Shown here one piece after another: positions 35,285 to 44,380 of a stretch of DNA of 64,000 nucleotides. Each line of letters opens with the position of its first letter. Within the stretch, counting starts at the first letter, position 1. Source of the stretch: Polaromonas sp. (GTDB lineage: Bacteria; Pseudomonadota; Gammaproteobacteria; Burkholderiales; Burkholderiaceae_C). Under the pieces are notes generated by a model, which was given only the letters and a program-made list of their open reading frames with translations, ran no database searches and was not told the origin of the DNA. The translations under genes were made by a program, and so were the position numbers. Location of the stretch: NCBI RefSeq assembly GCF_012927455.1, contig NZ_JABBPE010000005.1, forward strand, positions 1-64,000, in the 5' to 3' direction.

Positions 35285-35932
35285 ATGACAGTTTCAGTAA
35301 CCATCACATCAACCGCACTTTGGCCGGCACGCGCAAGCGGCAGGCGCGCCTGGCTTGCAGCGGCCACGCTAGCCGTCACGGTCGGCATCGCCTGCCTTGC
35401 CGGCCCGGCTCTGGCGCAAGGCGCGCCCAAGGTGAAGTTCACCACCAGCGAAGGCGATTTTGTCGTCGAGGTCTACCCCGACAAAGCACCCAAAACGGTC
35501 GAGAACTTTCTGCAATACGTCAAGGATAAGCACTACGACGGCACCATTTTTCACCGCGTGATCAGCACCTTCATGGTCCAGGGCGGCGGTTTTGATTCCA
35601 GTTACGCGCAAAAGCCAACGCGCGCGCCGGTCGTGCACGAAGGCCGCGAGGCGCTGAGCAAGGGCGGCGACAAAAATGTGACCGGCACGCTGGCGATGGC
35701 CCGCACCAATGACCCCAATTCCGCGTCCTCGCAGTTCTTCATCAATGTCAAGGACAATGACTTCCTGAACCCGTCGGCGCAGGCACCCGGTTACACGGTT
35801 TTCGGCAAGGTCGTCAGCGGTATGGACGTGGTCAACAAGATCAAGTCGGTGCCAACCGGCGCCGCTGGCCCTTTCCCAACGGACGTGCCGAAAACTCCGG
35901 TAATGATCAAGTCCGCAGCGCTGGTCAGCTGA
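35285..35932 (+). CDS. Exported cyclophilin-type peptidyl-prolyl isomerase
   Basis: The 215-aa periplasmic cis-trans prolyl isomerase has an N-terminal signal anchor (about 20-43, ending PALAQGA) and a cyclophilin domain. Conserved segments are DKAPKTVENFLQYV, the catalytic [15 protein letters not shown] (Arg, Phe) and [17 protein letters not shown]. It lies between the NTF2 chimera and cytoplasmic ppiB, and the two cyclophilins probably arose by duplication. It may fold outer-membrane or cell-wall proteins along with the upstream cluster. A signal-anchor rather than a cleaved signal is possible. Confidence 0.9.
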   Translation: MTVSVTITSTALWPARASGRRAWLAAATLAVTVGIACLAGPALAQGAPKVKFTTSEGDFVVEVYPDKAPKTVENFLQYVKDKHYDGTIFHRVISTFMVQGGGFDSSYAQKPTRAPVVHEGREALSKGGDKNVTGTLAMARTNDPNSASSQFFINVKDNDFLNPSAQAPGYTVFGKVVSGMDVVNKIKSVPTGAAGPFPTDVPKTPVMIKSAALVS

Positions 35933-36000
35933 GTGACGCATTGACCGAGTGACCAAGTGACCGATCCACTGACCCTTACTCCCACTTCAATAGGACCATC

Positions 36001-36510
36001 ATGAGCAACCCGAAAGTAGAACTCCATATCGTCAGCTACGGCACCATCACCCTGGAGCTGGACGCCGAAAAGGCCCCCAAATCCGTTGCCAATTTCCTGA
36101 GCTACGTTAACAAGGGCCATTACAACAACACCGTCTTTCACCGCGTGATTCCCGGTTTCATGGTGCAGGGCGGCGGCTTTGAAGTCGGCATGAAGCAAAA
36201 GCCGACGGACGGCGAGATCGAGAACGAGGCCAACAACGGCGTGAAGAACGACAACTACAGCGTCGCCATGGCCCGCACCAATGCACCGCATTCGGCCAGT
36301 TCGCAGTTTTTCATCAACGTGGCTGATAACGGCTTTCTGAACCACAGCGCTCCCTCCCCATCTGGCTGGGGCTATGCCGTATTCGGCAAAGTGGTCGAAG
36401 GCAAAGATGTGGTTGACAAGATCAAGGCCGTTAAAACCGGCAGCAAGGGCGGCCACAGCGATGTACCGCTAACCGACGTGGTAATTGAAAAAGCCGTCGT
36501 GCTTTCCTGA
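36001..36510 (+). CDS. ppiB: Cytoplasmic peptidyl-prolyl cis-trans isomerase B
   Basis: The 169-aa cyclophilin lacks a signal peptide. It has the active-site segment [35 protein letters not shown] and [19 protein letters not shown], matching PpiB length and sequence style. It follows the exported cyclophilin after 68 bp, a spacer containing several repeated TGACC words. lpxH follows 60 bp downstream. Confidence 0.94.
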   Translation: MSNPKVELHIVSYGTITLELDAEKAPKSVANFLSYVNKGHYNNTVFHRVIPGFMVQGGGFEVGMKQKPTDGEIENEANNGVKNDNYSVAMARTNAPHSASSQFFINVADNGFLNHSAPSPSGWGYAVFGKVVEGKDVVDKIKAVKTGSKGGHSDVPLTDVVIEKAVVLS

Positions 36511-36570
36511 GCTTGAACCGGACGGCGCTTGTCGAAGTCCCTGGTTAAAGCCACCCCGACCGAGCCCCGG

Positions 36571-37338
36571 ATGGCCGAGCTTGTAGCCCCCCCCTCCTGG
36601 CGCACGGTCGACTTCATTTCAGACCTGCATCTGCAAGCCGCCGAGCCGGCCACGTTTGCGGCCTGGCAGCACTATATGGATAGCACGCTGGCCGACGCCG
36701 TCTTCATCCTGGGCGATCTGTTTGAAGTCTGGGTCGGCGATGACGCCGTCAGCGCCGATTTATCGGGCCCCACGGCCAGCTTTGAGGACCGCTGCGCCCG
36801 CCTGATCGGCCAGACAGCTGGTCGCCTCGCACTGTTTTTCATGCGCGGCAACCGCGATTTTCTGGTCGGCCAGCAGCTCATGGAGCTGTGCAACACCCGC
36901 TTGCTGGCCGACCCCAGCGTGCTGCTATTTGCCGGCCAGCGCTGGTTGCTGTCGCACGGCGACGCGCTGTGTTTGGGCGATGTGGACTACCTGGCGTTTC
37001 GCCAGCAGGTGCGCAGCGCCGACTGGCAGCAGGCCTTTCTGGCCAAGCCATTGGCCGAGCGCCAGGCGATTGCACGCGCGCTACGCCAGCGGAGCGAGGC
37101 GCGTAAGCGGTCCGGGGCGGTTTATGCCGACGTCGACGCGCGCGCTGCCCGGCAGTGGCTGCAAGCCGCCCAAGCCCACACGCTGATCCACGGCCATACC
37201 CACCAACCGGCCGAGCACGACCTCGGTCAAGGCCTGACCCGCGTCGTCCTCAGCGACTGGGATGCGCAAGCCGTACGGCCGCGCGCCGAGGTGCTGCGCC
37301 TGTCGGCCAGCGGCCTGCAACGTATCGCCCTGCTGTGA
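36571..37338 (+). CDS. lpxH: UDP-2,3-diacylglucosamine diphosphatase
   Basis: The 255-aa calcineurin-like phosphoesterase hydrolyses UDP-2,3-diacylglucosamine to lipid X in lipid A synthesis, acting at the inner face of the membrane. All metal-binding motifs are present: ISDLHLQ, LGDLFEVWVGDD, MRGNRDFLVG, LSHGDALC and HGHTHQPAEH. ATG 36571 gives MAELVAPPSWRTVDFISDLH. A TTG at 36529 would add 14 residues and is possible. It is preceded by ppiB; a ppiB-lpxH arrangement also occurs in enterobacteria. Confidence 0.93.
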   Translation: MAELVAPPSWRTVDFISDLHLQAAEPATFAAWQHYMDSTLADAVFILGDLFEVWVGDDAVSADLSGPTASFEDRCARLIGQTAGRLALFFMRGNRDFLVGQQLMELCNTRLLADPSVLLFAGQRWLLSHGDALCLGDVDYLAFRQQVRSADWQQAFLAKPLAERQAIARALRQRSEARKRSGAVYADVDARAARQWLQAAQAHTLIHGHTHQPAEHDLGQGLTRVVLSDWDAQAVRPRAEVLRLSASGLQRIALL

Positions 37339-37435
37339 TGCCTATGCACGCTCCAGCATCCCAAGTTGCTCGGGCAGCGCGCCAGGCGCCCCAGCCGATT
37401 CGTGCCGCCTGGACCAGCTCGAAAGCAGCCGCGTC

Positions 37436-38227
37436 ATGTTGAACTGGCTGCAAACCCTGTTGCGCCGGCCGTCCAGCCGCGCTGACACCATCCCCGAAGC
37501 GCTGTGGCAAACCACCCTGCAGCACTACCCCTTTCTGGCCAGGCGCCCGGTGGCCGACCACCAACGCCTGCGCGCTTTGGTCGCCGAGTTTCTGACGCAG
37601 AAAGAATTCACCGGCGCGCACGGCTTGGCGGTAACCGACCAGATGGCGGTCGCCATCGCAGCACAAGCCTGCCTGCCAGTGCTGCACATGGAGCGCGGCC
37701 TGGGCTGGTATGACGATTTCAAGGGTATCGTGGTGCACTCCGGTGCCATGCTGGCGCGCCGTGAGGTCACCGACGGCATTGGCCTGGTGCACCGGTACAG
37801 CGAGGCCCTGCTGGGCGAAGCCATGGAACGCGGCCCCATCACCCTAAGCTGGCAAGACGTGGCGGCAGCGGGCGGCTCGGCCGAACAAGGCCACAACGTG
37901 GTGATTCACGAGTTCGCCCACAAGATCGACATGCGCGATGGCGCCGCCGACGGCTGCCCGCCCCTGCCCTCGCGCGCCGCCAGAACGGCCTGGCATGCCG
38001 TGATGCAGCCGGCCTACGACAGCTTTTGCGAGCAGGTGGCCATGGCCCAACGCTTCGGCGGCCCGCCACCCTGGCTTGACGACTATGGCGCCAGTGCCCC
38101 GGCAGAATTTTTTGCCGTGGCCTGTGAAGGCTACTTCGTCAACCGCGAACGCTTCACCCAGGACTTTGCCGCACTGACCGTGCTGTTTGATAACTTTTTC
38201 GTACAAAAAAAATCCGCAGCCCAATAA
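37436..38227 (+). CDS. mtfA: MtfA-family zinc metallopeptidase (M90)
   Basis: The 263-aa protein has the HEXXH site as VVIHEFAHKID (His158, Glu159, His162) and a downstream Glu in APAEFFAVACEGYF, the third ligand region of M90 peptidases. In E. coli, MtfA binds the glucose repressor Mlc and has aminopeptidase activity; the role here may differ. ATG 37436 was chosen because the longer frame to 37262 translates to Cys-rich sequence overlapping lpxH. It lies 97 bp after lpxH. Confidence 0.9.
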   Translation: MLNWLQTLLRRPSSRADTIPEALWQTTLQHYPFLARRPVADHQRLRALVAEFLTQKEFTGAHGLAVTDQMAVAIAAQACLPVLHMERGLGWYDDFKGIVVHSGAMLARREVTDGIGLVHRYSEALLGEAMERGPITLSWQDVAAAGGSAEQGHNVVIHEFAHKIDMRDGAADGCPPLPSRAARTAWHAVMQPAYDSFCEQVAMAQRFGGPPPWLDDYGASAPAEFFAVACEGYFVNRERFTQDFAALTVLFDNFFVQKKSAAQ

Positions 38228-38437
38228 CGACGTGTGCAGTATGCTATTGAGTTGATAGCATGTGGAAGCTCGTGGTGAGGCTGGACTATCTCCCGTTGCG
38301 CAGATCGAAGAGCAGGCTTGGGCAAAGCGTTTCTACATTCGCCGCTTCGGCTGGCAGTAAATTATTTATCCGGGATTACCATCGCAGACCCACACGGCCC
38401 CAAGCCAGAAGCCACTTTTTACTGATCGGCAAACGCC

Positions 38438-39043
38438 ATGGATATTGATCCCCTTGAATCCGTCAAACCGGATGAATCCGACGAACCTTCCTTTGCGCAG
38501 TTCCGCAAACTAAACGCCTGTGTCGCCGTCACGATCGCGCTGCTGGCCACCTTCATGGGCATTTGCAAGGTCAAGGACGACAACATCGTTCAGTCCATGC
38601 AACAGGCCCAGGCCAACAAGCTTGATCACTGGAATTTTTACCAGGCACGCAACATCCGTGAGGAAATTGCCAAAGGCACGCTGCTGCAACTCCGTCTAGC
38701 CGCGCCCTCGCAGCCAGCCGCAGAACAAGCAAACTACCAAAAGGCCATTGAGCAGTATGAAAAACTCGCTGCCGATCAAGCCAAAAAGAAGGACGAACTG
38801 AAGCTGCAAGCCGAGCAGGACCAGCGCGACTACGACGCAGCCAATTTCCGCGATGACCAGTTCGATCTGGCTGACGCGCTGCTGGCCATTGCCATTTCCC
38901 TGCTGGCGGTGACGGCGCTGACGCATTTGTGGTGGTTGTACTGGCTGACCCTGGTGCCGACGGCCTTTGGCGTGGCAATGGGTTTGGCGGGCCTGCTCGG
39001 CTGGGGTATTCACCCGGATGCGCTGATCCGGCTGCTGTCCTGA
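38438..39043 (+). CDS. DUF4337 family membrane protein
   Basis: The 201-aa protein has one membrane helix at about 27-43, a soluble charged coiled-coil-like region (about 95-145, rich in Glu, Lys and Gln: KKKDELKLQAEQDQRD), then two helices (about 146-165 and 170-192). This is the usual DUF4337 layout. The conserved NIREEIAKG segment follows helix 1. Function is unknown. A palindromic TATGCTATTGAGTTGATAGCA lies in the preceding 210-bp spacer (near 38240). Confidence 0.85.
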   Translation: MDIDPLESVKPDESDEPSFAQFRKLNACVAVTIALLATFMGICKVKDDNIVQSMQQAQANKLDHWNFYQARNIREEIAKGTLLQLRLAAPSQPAAEQANYQKAIEQYEKLAADQAKKKDELKLQAEQDQRDYDAANFRDDQFDLADALLAIAISLLAVTALTHLWWLYWLTLVPTAFGVAMGLAGLLGWGIHPDALIRLLS

Positions 39044-39065
39044 CACCAGATTACCTCATACAAAT

Positions 39066-39145
39066 GGCTGTAGCCCAATGAATTCGGGCGCAGGCAGCTA
39101 TTAAATTAATAGTGCTGTGCGCCCGATTACGCTGGACTGGAGACC
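39066..39145 (-). repeat. Interspersed repeat, copy 7 (extended form)
   Basis: GGCTGTAGCCCAATGAATTC then GGGCGCAGGCAGCTATTAAA, followed by a second, opposite half-core (TAATAGTGCTGTGCGCCCG) and CTGGACTGGAGACC. It lies between DUF4337 and the convergent livF, and has a partly palindromic double arm unlike the other copies. Confidence 0.75.
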
Positions 39146-39160
39146 AGAATCAGCCCGAAA

Positions 39161-39877
39161 TTACTCGCCCAGGTAAGCCGCCCTCACGCGCGGATCATTA
39201 AGCAAATCCTTGGCCTCGCCGCTCATGGTGACGTTGCCCGACTCCATCACATAGCCCCGATTCGCAATGCCCAGCGCTCGGCTGGCGTTTTGTTCGACCA
39301 GCAACACGGTGACGCCGCGCGCTGAAACGTCGCGCACCACCTCGAAAATCTTGTCCACCATGATGGGCGACAGGCCCATGGAGGGCTCGTCGAGCAGCAG
39401 CACCTTGGGCCGGCTCATCAGCGCGCGGCCCATGGCCAGCATCTGCTGCTCGCCGCCCGACAGGGTGCCAGCAAGTTGGTCCTTGCGCTCGCGCAGGCGC
39501 GGGAACAGCGCATACATCTTCTCCATATCGGCGGCAATTTCAGCCGTGTCGTTGCGGATGTAGGCGCCCATCTTGAGGTTTTCGGCGATGCTCATGCGAG
39601 TAAACACGCCGCGGCCCTCTGGCACCATGGCCAGGCCTTCTTTGACCAGGTCCCAGGCGCCGCGGCCGCGTATGCTTTTGCCAAGGTATTCGATGTCACC
39701 GTCGAGCATCGGCAGCGTGCCGGTGATGGCTTTCATGGTGGTGGTTTTGCCGGCGCCGTTGGAGCCAATCAGCGTGACCAGTTCGCCGTCGTGAACTTCA
39801 AAGTCAACGCCCTTGACCGCCTGAATGCCGCCATAGGCCACTTTGAGGCCGGTCACTTTGAGAAGTGTGTTTGCCAT
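39161..39877 (-). CDS. livF: Branched-chain amino acid ABC transporter, ATPase LivF
   Basis: The 238-aa ATPase has Walker A GSNGAGKTT, signature LSGGEQQMLAMGRAL, Walker B VLLLDEPSMGLS and the switch His/Gln region LLVEQNA. The LivF type is recognised by the short C-terminus ending RAAYLGE. ATG 39877 was chosen over a longer frame lacking homology. It is the last gene of livHMGF; livG lies 14 bp upstream. Confidence 0.94.
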   Translation of the reverse strand: MANTLLKVTGLKVAYGGIQAVKGVDFEVHDGELVTLIGSNGAGKTTTMKAITGTLPMLDGDIEYLGKSIRGRGAWDLVKEGLAMVPEGRGVFTRMSIAENLKMGAYIRNDTAEIAADMEKMYALFPRLRERKDQLAGTLSGGEQQMLAMGRALMSRPKVLLLDEPSMGLSPIMVDKIFEVVRDVSARGVTVLLVEQNASRALGIANRGYVMESGNVTMSGEAKDLLNDPRVRAAYLGE

Positions 39878-39891
39878 GTTGCTATTTCCCT

Positions 39892-40659
39892 TCAATGACC
39901 TGTGCCCAGATAGGCGGTGATCACTTTTTCGTTTTTCTGAACGTCGGCGGGCAGGCCTTCGGCAATCTGCTTGCCGTAGTCGAGCACGGTGACGCGGTCG
40001 CAAAGGCCCATGACAAGTTTCACGTCGTGTTCGATCAGCAAGATGGTGCGGTTGTCCTTGCGGATGCGGTCTATCAGCTCGCGCAGCTGCACTTTTTCAG
40101 TGGCGTTCATGCCGGCGGCCGGTTCGTCCAGCGCGATCAGCTGCGGATCAGTGGCGAGCGCGCGGGCGATCTCCAGCCGGCGCTGGTCACCGTAGCTCAA
40201 GGTGCGCGCCTTGAAGTCAGCGTACTTGCCGATGCCGACGTAGTCGAGCAATTCATGGGAACGTTGGGCAATCGCGGCTTCTTCACGCTTGAAACCCGGG
40301 GTGCGAAGCACCGCGCCCAGCAGGCCGGACTTGGTGCGGATATGGCGGCCGACCATGACGTTCTCCAGCGCCGTCATGTCGGCAAACAGCCGGATGTTCT
40401 GAAAGGTGCGGGCAATGCCGGCCTTGGCCACTTCGTGCACCGCCGTCGGCTTGTAGGGTTTGCCGGCCAGCTCGAAGGTGCCGCTGTCGGGTGTGTAAAG
40501 GCCGGTCAACACATTGAAGAAAGTGGTCTTGCCGGCCCCATTGGGGCCAATCAGGCCATAGACCTGACCGCGTTCGATGTGGATACCCACATCGCTAAGG
40601 GCCTGCAAACCGCCAAAGCGCTTGGAAACACCGGCGACTTTAAGAATGGTTTCGCTCAT
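39892..40659 (-). CDS. livG: Branched-chain amino acid ABC transporter, ATPase LivG
   Basis: The 255-aa ATPase has Walker A GPNGAGKTT, signature LSYGDQRRLEIARAL, Walker B LIALDEPAAGMN and switch LLIEHDV, followed by the ~25-residue extension typical of LivG. ATG 40659 has AAGGAGA at good spacing; the in-frame ATG 6 bp upstream overlaps that site, so it is rejected. It pairs with LivF on LivHM. Confidence 0.95.
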   Translation of the reverse strand: MSETILKVAGVSKRFGGLQALSDVGIHIERGQVYGLIGPNGAGKTTFFNVLTGLYTPDSGTFELAGKPYKPTAVHEVAKAGIARTFQNIRLFADMTALENVMVGRHIRTKSGLLGAVLRTPGFKREEAAIAQRSHELLDYVGIGKYADFKARTLSYGDQRRLEIARALATDPQLIALDEPAAGMNATEKVQLRELIDRIRKDNRTILLIEHDVKLVMGLCDRVTVLDYGKQIAEGLPADVQKNEKVITAYLGTGH

Positions 40660-40670
40660 ATCCATTCTCC

Positions 40671-41780
40671 TTAAGGATTGATCGACTGGACAGGGTCTTT
40701 ACCAACGCGCTTGTTCAGCGACTTGCCGTGTTCGGCAGAAGGCCAGAGCCCGCGCGGACGCATCAGCATGATGACGATCATGGCCAGCGCAATCAGCAGC
40801 TGGCGCAAGATGGCCGAGTCGAGCCGGCCGTCGGTCATGGCCTGCAAGGGCCCGGCCACATGGCGCAGCACCTCGGGCAGCGCCGCCAGCAGCAGCGCAC
40901 CCAAAATGACGCCGGGCAAATGGCCGATGCCGCCCAGCACCACCATGGCCACAATCATGACGGACTCCATCAGGCTGAAGGACTCGGGCGAAACGAAACC
41001 CTGGAAGGCGGCGAACATCGAACCCGACACGCCGCCGAACATGGCGCCCATGCCGAAGGCCAGCAGCTTCATGTTGCGGGTGTTGATGCCCATGGCCTTG
41101 GCGGCAATTTCGTCTTCGCGAATCGCCATCCAGGCGCGGCCGATACGCGAATTTTCTAGCCGGTGGCAGATGATGACCGAGACGATCACCAGCGCCAAAA
41201 ACAAGTAGTAATACATCGAGACCGAATTGACCTGAAACCCGAAGAATTCATGCGACTTACCCAGATCGAAGCCGAAAAACTTTATCGAGTCGATCTGGTT
41301 GATACCTTTAGGGCCGTTGGTCAGGTTGATGGGCCGGTCCAGGTTGTTCAGGAACACCCGGATGATTTCACCGAAGCCGAGCGTCACGATGGCCAGGTAG
41401 TCACCACGCAGCTTAAGCGTGGGCGCGCCCAGTAAAACACCAAAAAGTCCCGCCACTGCAGCAGCGACCGGGATGATGGCCCAAATCGGCAGATGCAGCC
41501 CCTCGGGGAAAGCGGCGGCGATGGCAGGGAAGGCTTCGGCCAGATGGGGCGAACCGAGCAGCGCAAACAAATAAGAGCCGACTGCAAAAAATGCAACATA
41601 ACCCAGATCGAGCAGACCGGCGTAGCCCACCACAATGTTCAGGCCAAGCGCCAGCAGCACATACAGCAGCGCCATGTCGACAATGCGCACCCAGGCGTTG
41701 CCGCCTTGTTGCAGCAGCAGCGGCAGCACTATCAGCGCAGCGGCGTAGATCAGATAAGTAACTAGTTTTTTGGGGTTCAT
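40671..41780 (-). CDS. livM: Branched-chain amino acid ABC transporter, permease LivM
   Basis: The 369-aa polytopic inner-membrane protein has about ten helices. The conserved LALGLNIVVGYAGLLDLGYVAFFAVG near the N-terminus and AIREDEIAAKAMGINTRN-type loop (the EAA-like coupling region) are typical of LivM. livG follows 11 bp downstream and livH lies 39 bp upstream. The length matches other betaproteobacterial members. Confidence 0.94.
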   Translation of the reverse strand: MNPKKLVTYLIYAAALIVLPLLLQQGGNAWVRIVDMALLYVLLALGLNIVVGYAGLLDLGYVAFFAVGSYLFALLGSPHLAEAFPAIAAAFPEGLHLPIWAIIPVAAAVAGLFGVLLGAPTLKLRGDYLAIVTLGFGEIIRVFLNNLDRPINLTNGPKGINQIDSIKFFGFDLGKSHEFFGFQVNSVSMYYYLFLALVIVSVIICHRLENSRIGRAWMAIREDEIAAKAMGINTRNMKLLAFGMGAMFGGVSGSMFAAFQGFVSPESFSLMESVMIVAMVVLGGIGHLPGVILGALLLAALPEVLRHVAGPLQAMTDGRLDSAILRQLLIALAMIVIMLMRPRGLWPSAEHGKSLNKRVGKDPVQSINP

Positions 41781-41819
41781 CAGATTTTCTCCTTGTGGTT
41801 CGGACTGGACAGCGCGGGC

Positions 41820-42749
41820 TCAGGCCCGGTCCGCCACACGTTCACCCAGCAAGCCCGAAGGCCGCAGCGTGAGCACAAAAATCAGCACGATGAAAGCAAA
41901 AATATCGGAGTATTGGCTGCCTAGAAAACCGCCGGTCAGCGGGCCGATATAGCCTGCGCCAATTGCTTCGATGAGACCTAGCAAAATCCCGCCCAGCACG
42001 GCTCCACCGAGGTTGCCTATTCCGCCAAAAACCGCTGCGGTAAAGGCTTTCAGTCCAGGCAAAAAGCCCATGGTGTGCTGCACCGTACCGTAGTTGGAGG
42101 CGTACATCACACCGGCCAGCGCCGCCAAAATGGCACCGATGATGAAGGTGGCGGAAATAACGGTGTCGGGCCGCACGCCCATCAAGGCGGCGACGCGCGG
42201 GTTCTCGGCGGTAGCGCGCATGGCACGGCCCAGCTTGGTGTAATGCACCAGCCACATCAGGATAGACAGTGAGACTGCCGTCGTGCCGAGAATGAACAGC
42301 TGCGTGACGGTGATCACCGCGCCGCCGACCTGGAAGGGCTCTGCCGGCAGCAGGGTGGGATAGGGCTTGTAATTCGGCTTCCAGATGATCATGGCCAGCG
42401 TCTGCAGCAGCAGCGACATGCCGATGGCGGTGATCAGCGGGGCAAGTTTGGGCGAATTGCGCAGCGGCCGGTAAGCGACTTTTTCGATCACGAAATTCAG
42501 CGCGCCGCACACCACGCAGGCGATCAGCAGAGAAATCAGCAATACCAGCCAGCCGGGCGCGCCGGGCATGGATTCCTGCATCAGTCCGATGATGGTCCAA
42601 CTGGTCAGCGCGCCCACCATCAGGACCTCGCCATGCGCAAAATTGATCAGGTTGATGATGCCGTACACCATGGTGTAACCCAAGGCGATCAGGGCATACA
42701 TGCTGCCCAGCACCAGACCGTTGATGATCTGCTGTAGCAATATTTCCAT
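41820..42749 (-). CDS. livH: Branched-chain amino acid ABC transporter, permease LivH
   Basis: The 309-aa permease begins MEILLQQIINGLVLGSMYAL, the hallmark LivH start. It has a MVYGIINLINFAHGEV segment and the coupling loop GRAMRATAENPRVAALMGV. It is the first gene of the operon. The 256 bp upstream carry the promoter but no substrate-binding protein gene, so LivK/J must be encoded elsewhere. Confidence 0.95.
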   Translation of the reverse strand: MEILLQQIINGLVLGSMYALIALGYTMVYGIINLINFAHGEVLMVGALTSWTIIGLMQESMPGAPGWLVLLISLLIACVVCGALNFVIEKVAYRPLRNSPKLAPLITAIGMSLLLQTLAMIIWKPNYKPYPTLLPAEPFQVGGAVITVTQLFILGTTAVSLSILMWLVHYTKLGRAMRATAENPRVAALMGVRPDTVISATFIIGAILAALAGVMYASNYGTVQHTMGFLPGLKAFTAAVFGGIGNLGGAVLGGILLGLIEAIGAGYIGPLTGGFLGSQYSDIFAFIVLIFVLTLRPSGLLGERVADRA

Positions 42750-43005
42750 AACTCATCTCCCGTTTGATTGAAATTGCCAACTCCGCTTGCGCCGCCAGCC
42801 ACCGGGATCACCGGGAGACAGCGTTGAGTTAACAAAAAGCCCGCCCTTAAACCAGATGACTGGAAACTGCGGCGAGCTTGTTCGCGAATTGTAGCCAGCC
42901 TCTCTAGCGAGAAGCGGGCCAGCGCAATGGTTTTTTTGGGGTTTACCCTTGAAATTTTTGGGAGGGGCGGCCGAATCCAGCTTTAGCAACCGCTTTCGCG
43001 CCTGA

Positions 43006-44322
43006 TTAGCTTTTCTGATTGTTCTTCAATTTCAACTCATTGAGCTTATCGGCAATTTTTATCTCTAGACCCCGGTTAACCGGCCGGTAAAAGCCGGGCG
43101 GTGCCATCCCTTCCGGAAGATAGTTTTCGCCGGCGGCGAAGCCGCCCTCCTCGTCATGCGCGTAGCGGTAGTTCTTGCCGTAGTCCAGCTCTTTCATGAG
43201 CTTGGTGGGCGCATTGCGCAGATGCAGCGGCACCGGGCGCGTGCCGTCTTTCTTGATGAAAGCCTTGGCTTCGTTGAAGGCCTTGTAGACTGCGTTTGAC
43301 TTGGGCGCCACTGCCAGATACACCACGCATTGCGCGAGCGCCAGCTCACCCTCGGGCGAGCCGAGCCGTTCATAGACCTCGGCGGCATCGAGCGCCAGCC
43401 GCAAAGCGCGCGGGTCGGCCAGTCCGATGTCCTCGCTGGCCATGCGCACCAGCCGGCGCGCCATGTAGCGCGGTTCCGCACCGCCATCGAGCATGCGCAT
43501 GAACCAGTACAGTGCGGCGTCGGGGTCGGAGCCGCGCACCGATTTGTGCAGCGCCGAGATCGTGTCGTAAAACTGCTCGCCGCCCTTGTCGTAGCGGCGC
43601 AGACGCTCGCCCAGCACCTTGAGCAACCAGGCGTCGCTGACCTCGCGCACCTTTTCGGCCTTGGCCGCCACGCTTAGTGATTCCAGCGTGTTGAGCAGCC
43701 GCCGGGCATCGCCGTCGGCGTAGGCAACGAGCCGATCAGCCGCTTCGCTTGCTATGCTTTCGATAGCTGGCAGCGCCCGTTCCGCTTGGACCCTGGCGAT
43801 TATTTTCCTGAGATCTGGCTCCGTCAGCGGCTGCAGCACATACACCACCGCGCGCGACAACAAAGCCGAATTGACCTCAAACGAGGGGTTTTCGGTGGTA
43901 GCGCCAATAAAGGTGAAAAGGCCGCTTTCGACATGCGGCAAGAAAGCGTCTTGCTGGCTTTTGTTAAAGCGGTGCACCTCATCGACAAACACGATGGTGC
44001 GCTTGCCCTGCCCGTCGCCCTGCCCTTGCCAGACCGACGCCTGCTCGACCGCCTCGCGGATGTCCTTGACGCCGCCCAGCACGGCAGAAATGGTGATGAA
44101 ATGCGCGTCAAAACTGCTCGCCATCAGCCGCGCGATGGTGGTCTTGCCAACGCCGGGCGGGCCCCAAAGAATGCAGCTGTGCGGCTGGCCCGACTCAAAC
44201 GCGATGCGCAGCGGCATGCCCTCGCCAAGTAAATGCTGCTGGCCTATGACTTCGCCCAGGCTCTTGGGGCGCAGACGTTCGGCCAGTGGCGTGTGGGCAT
44301 GGGGTGCGGGGGCTGCGCTCAT
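43006..44322 (-). CDS. rarA: Replication-associated recombination protein A (MgsA/RarA AAA+ ATPase)
   Basis: The 438-aa AAA+ clamp-loader-like ATPase acts at stalled replication forks. Walker A is WGPPGVGKTTIA (54-61), Walker B VFVDEVHRFN, sensor FIGATTENPSFEV, arginine finger region SRAVVY. C-terminal helical tetramerisation domains follow, including LHKSVRGSDPDAALYWFMRML. An internal segment (residues about 176-194, VQAERALPAIESIASEA) is encoded by DNA that matches the interspersed repeat. It lies at the far end of the trxB-ftsK-lolA group and is divergent from the DMT exporter. Confidence 0.95.
   Translation of the reverse strand: MSAAPAPHAHTPLAERLRPKSLGEVIGQQHLLGEGMPLRIAFESGQPHSCILWGPPGVGKTTIARLMASSFDAHFITISAVLGGVKDIREAVEQASVWQGQGDGQGKRTIVFVDEVHRFNKSQQDAFLPHVESGLFTFIGATTENPSFEVNSALLSRAVVYVLQPLTEPDLRKIIARVQAERALPAIESIASEAADRLVAYADGDARRLLNTLESLSVAAKAEKVREVSDAWLLKVLGERLRRYDKGGEQFYDTISALHKSVRGSDPDAALYWFMRMLDGGAEPRYMARRLVRMASEDIGLADPRALRLALDAAEVYERLGSPEGELALAQCVVYLAVAPKSNAVYKAFNEAKAFIKKDGTRPVPLHLRNAPTKLMKELDYGKNYRYAHDEEGGFAAGENYLPEGMAPPGFYRPVNRGLEIKIADKLNELKLKNNQKS
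43750..43795 (+). repeat. Interspersed repeat embedded in the rarA coding sequence
   Basis: TGCTATGCTTTCGATAGCTG then GCAGCGCCCGT and TTGGACCCTGG aligns with the consensus TGCTATG.TTTTTATAGCTG, CTTGCGCCCGT, TTGGTCTAGAGG. The reading frame of rarA runs through it without a stop. The segment lies between the sensor and lid regions of the AAA+ module. Confidence 0.65.
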
Positions 44323-44380
44323 AACGGCATTCTAGACAGCATGGCACGCGATACCATGTGGGCCAACACCGAGGAGATGG

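Noticed and set aside
35933..35990. Repeated TGACC words between the two cyclophilin genes
   Set aside because: They are irregularly spaced and too short to claim as a regulatory array.
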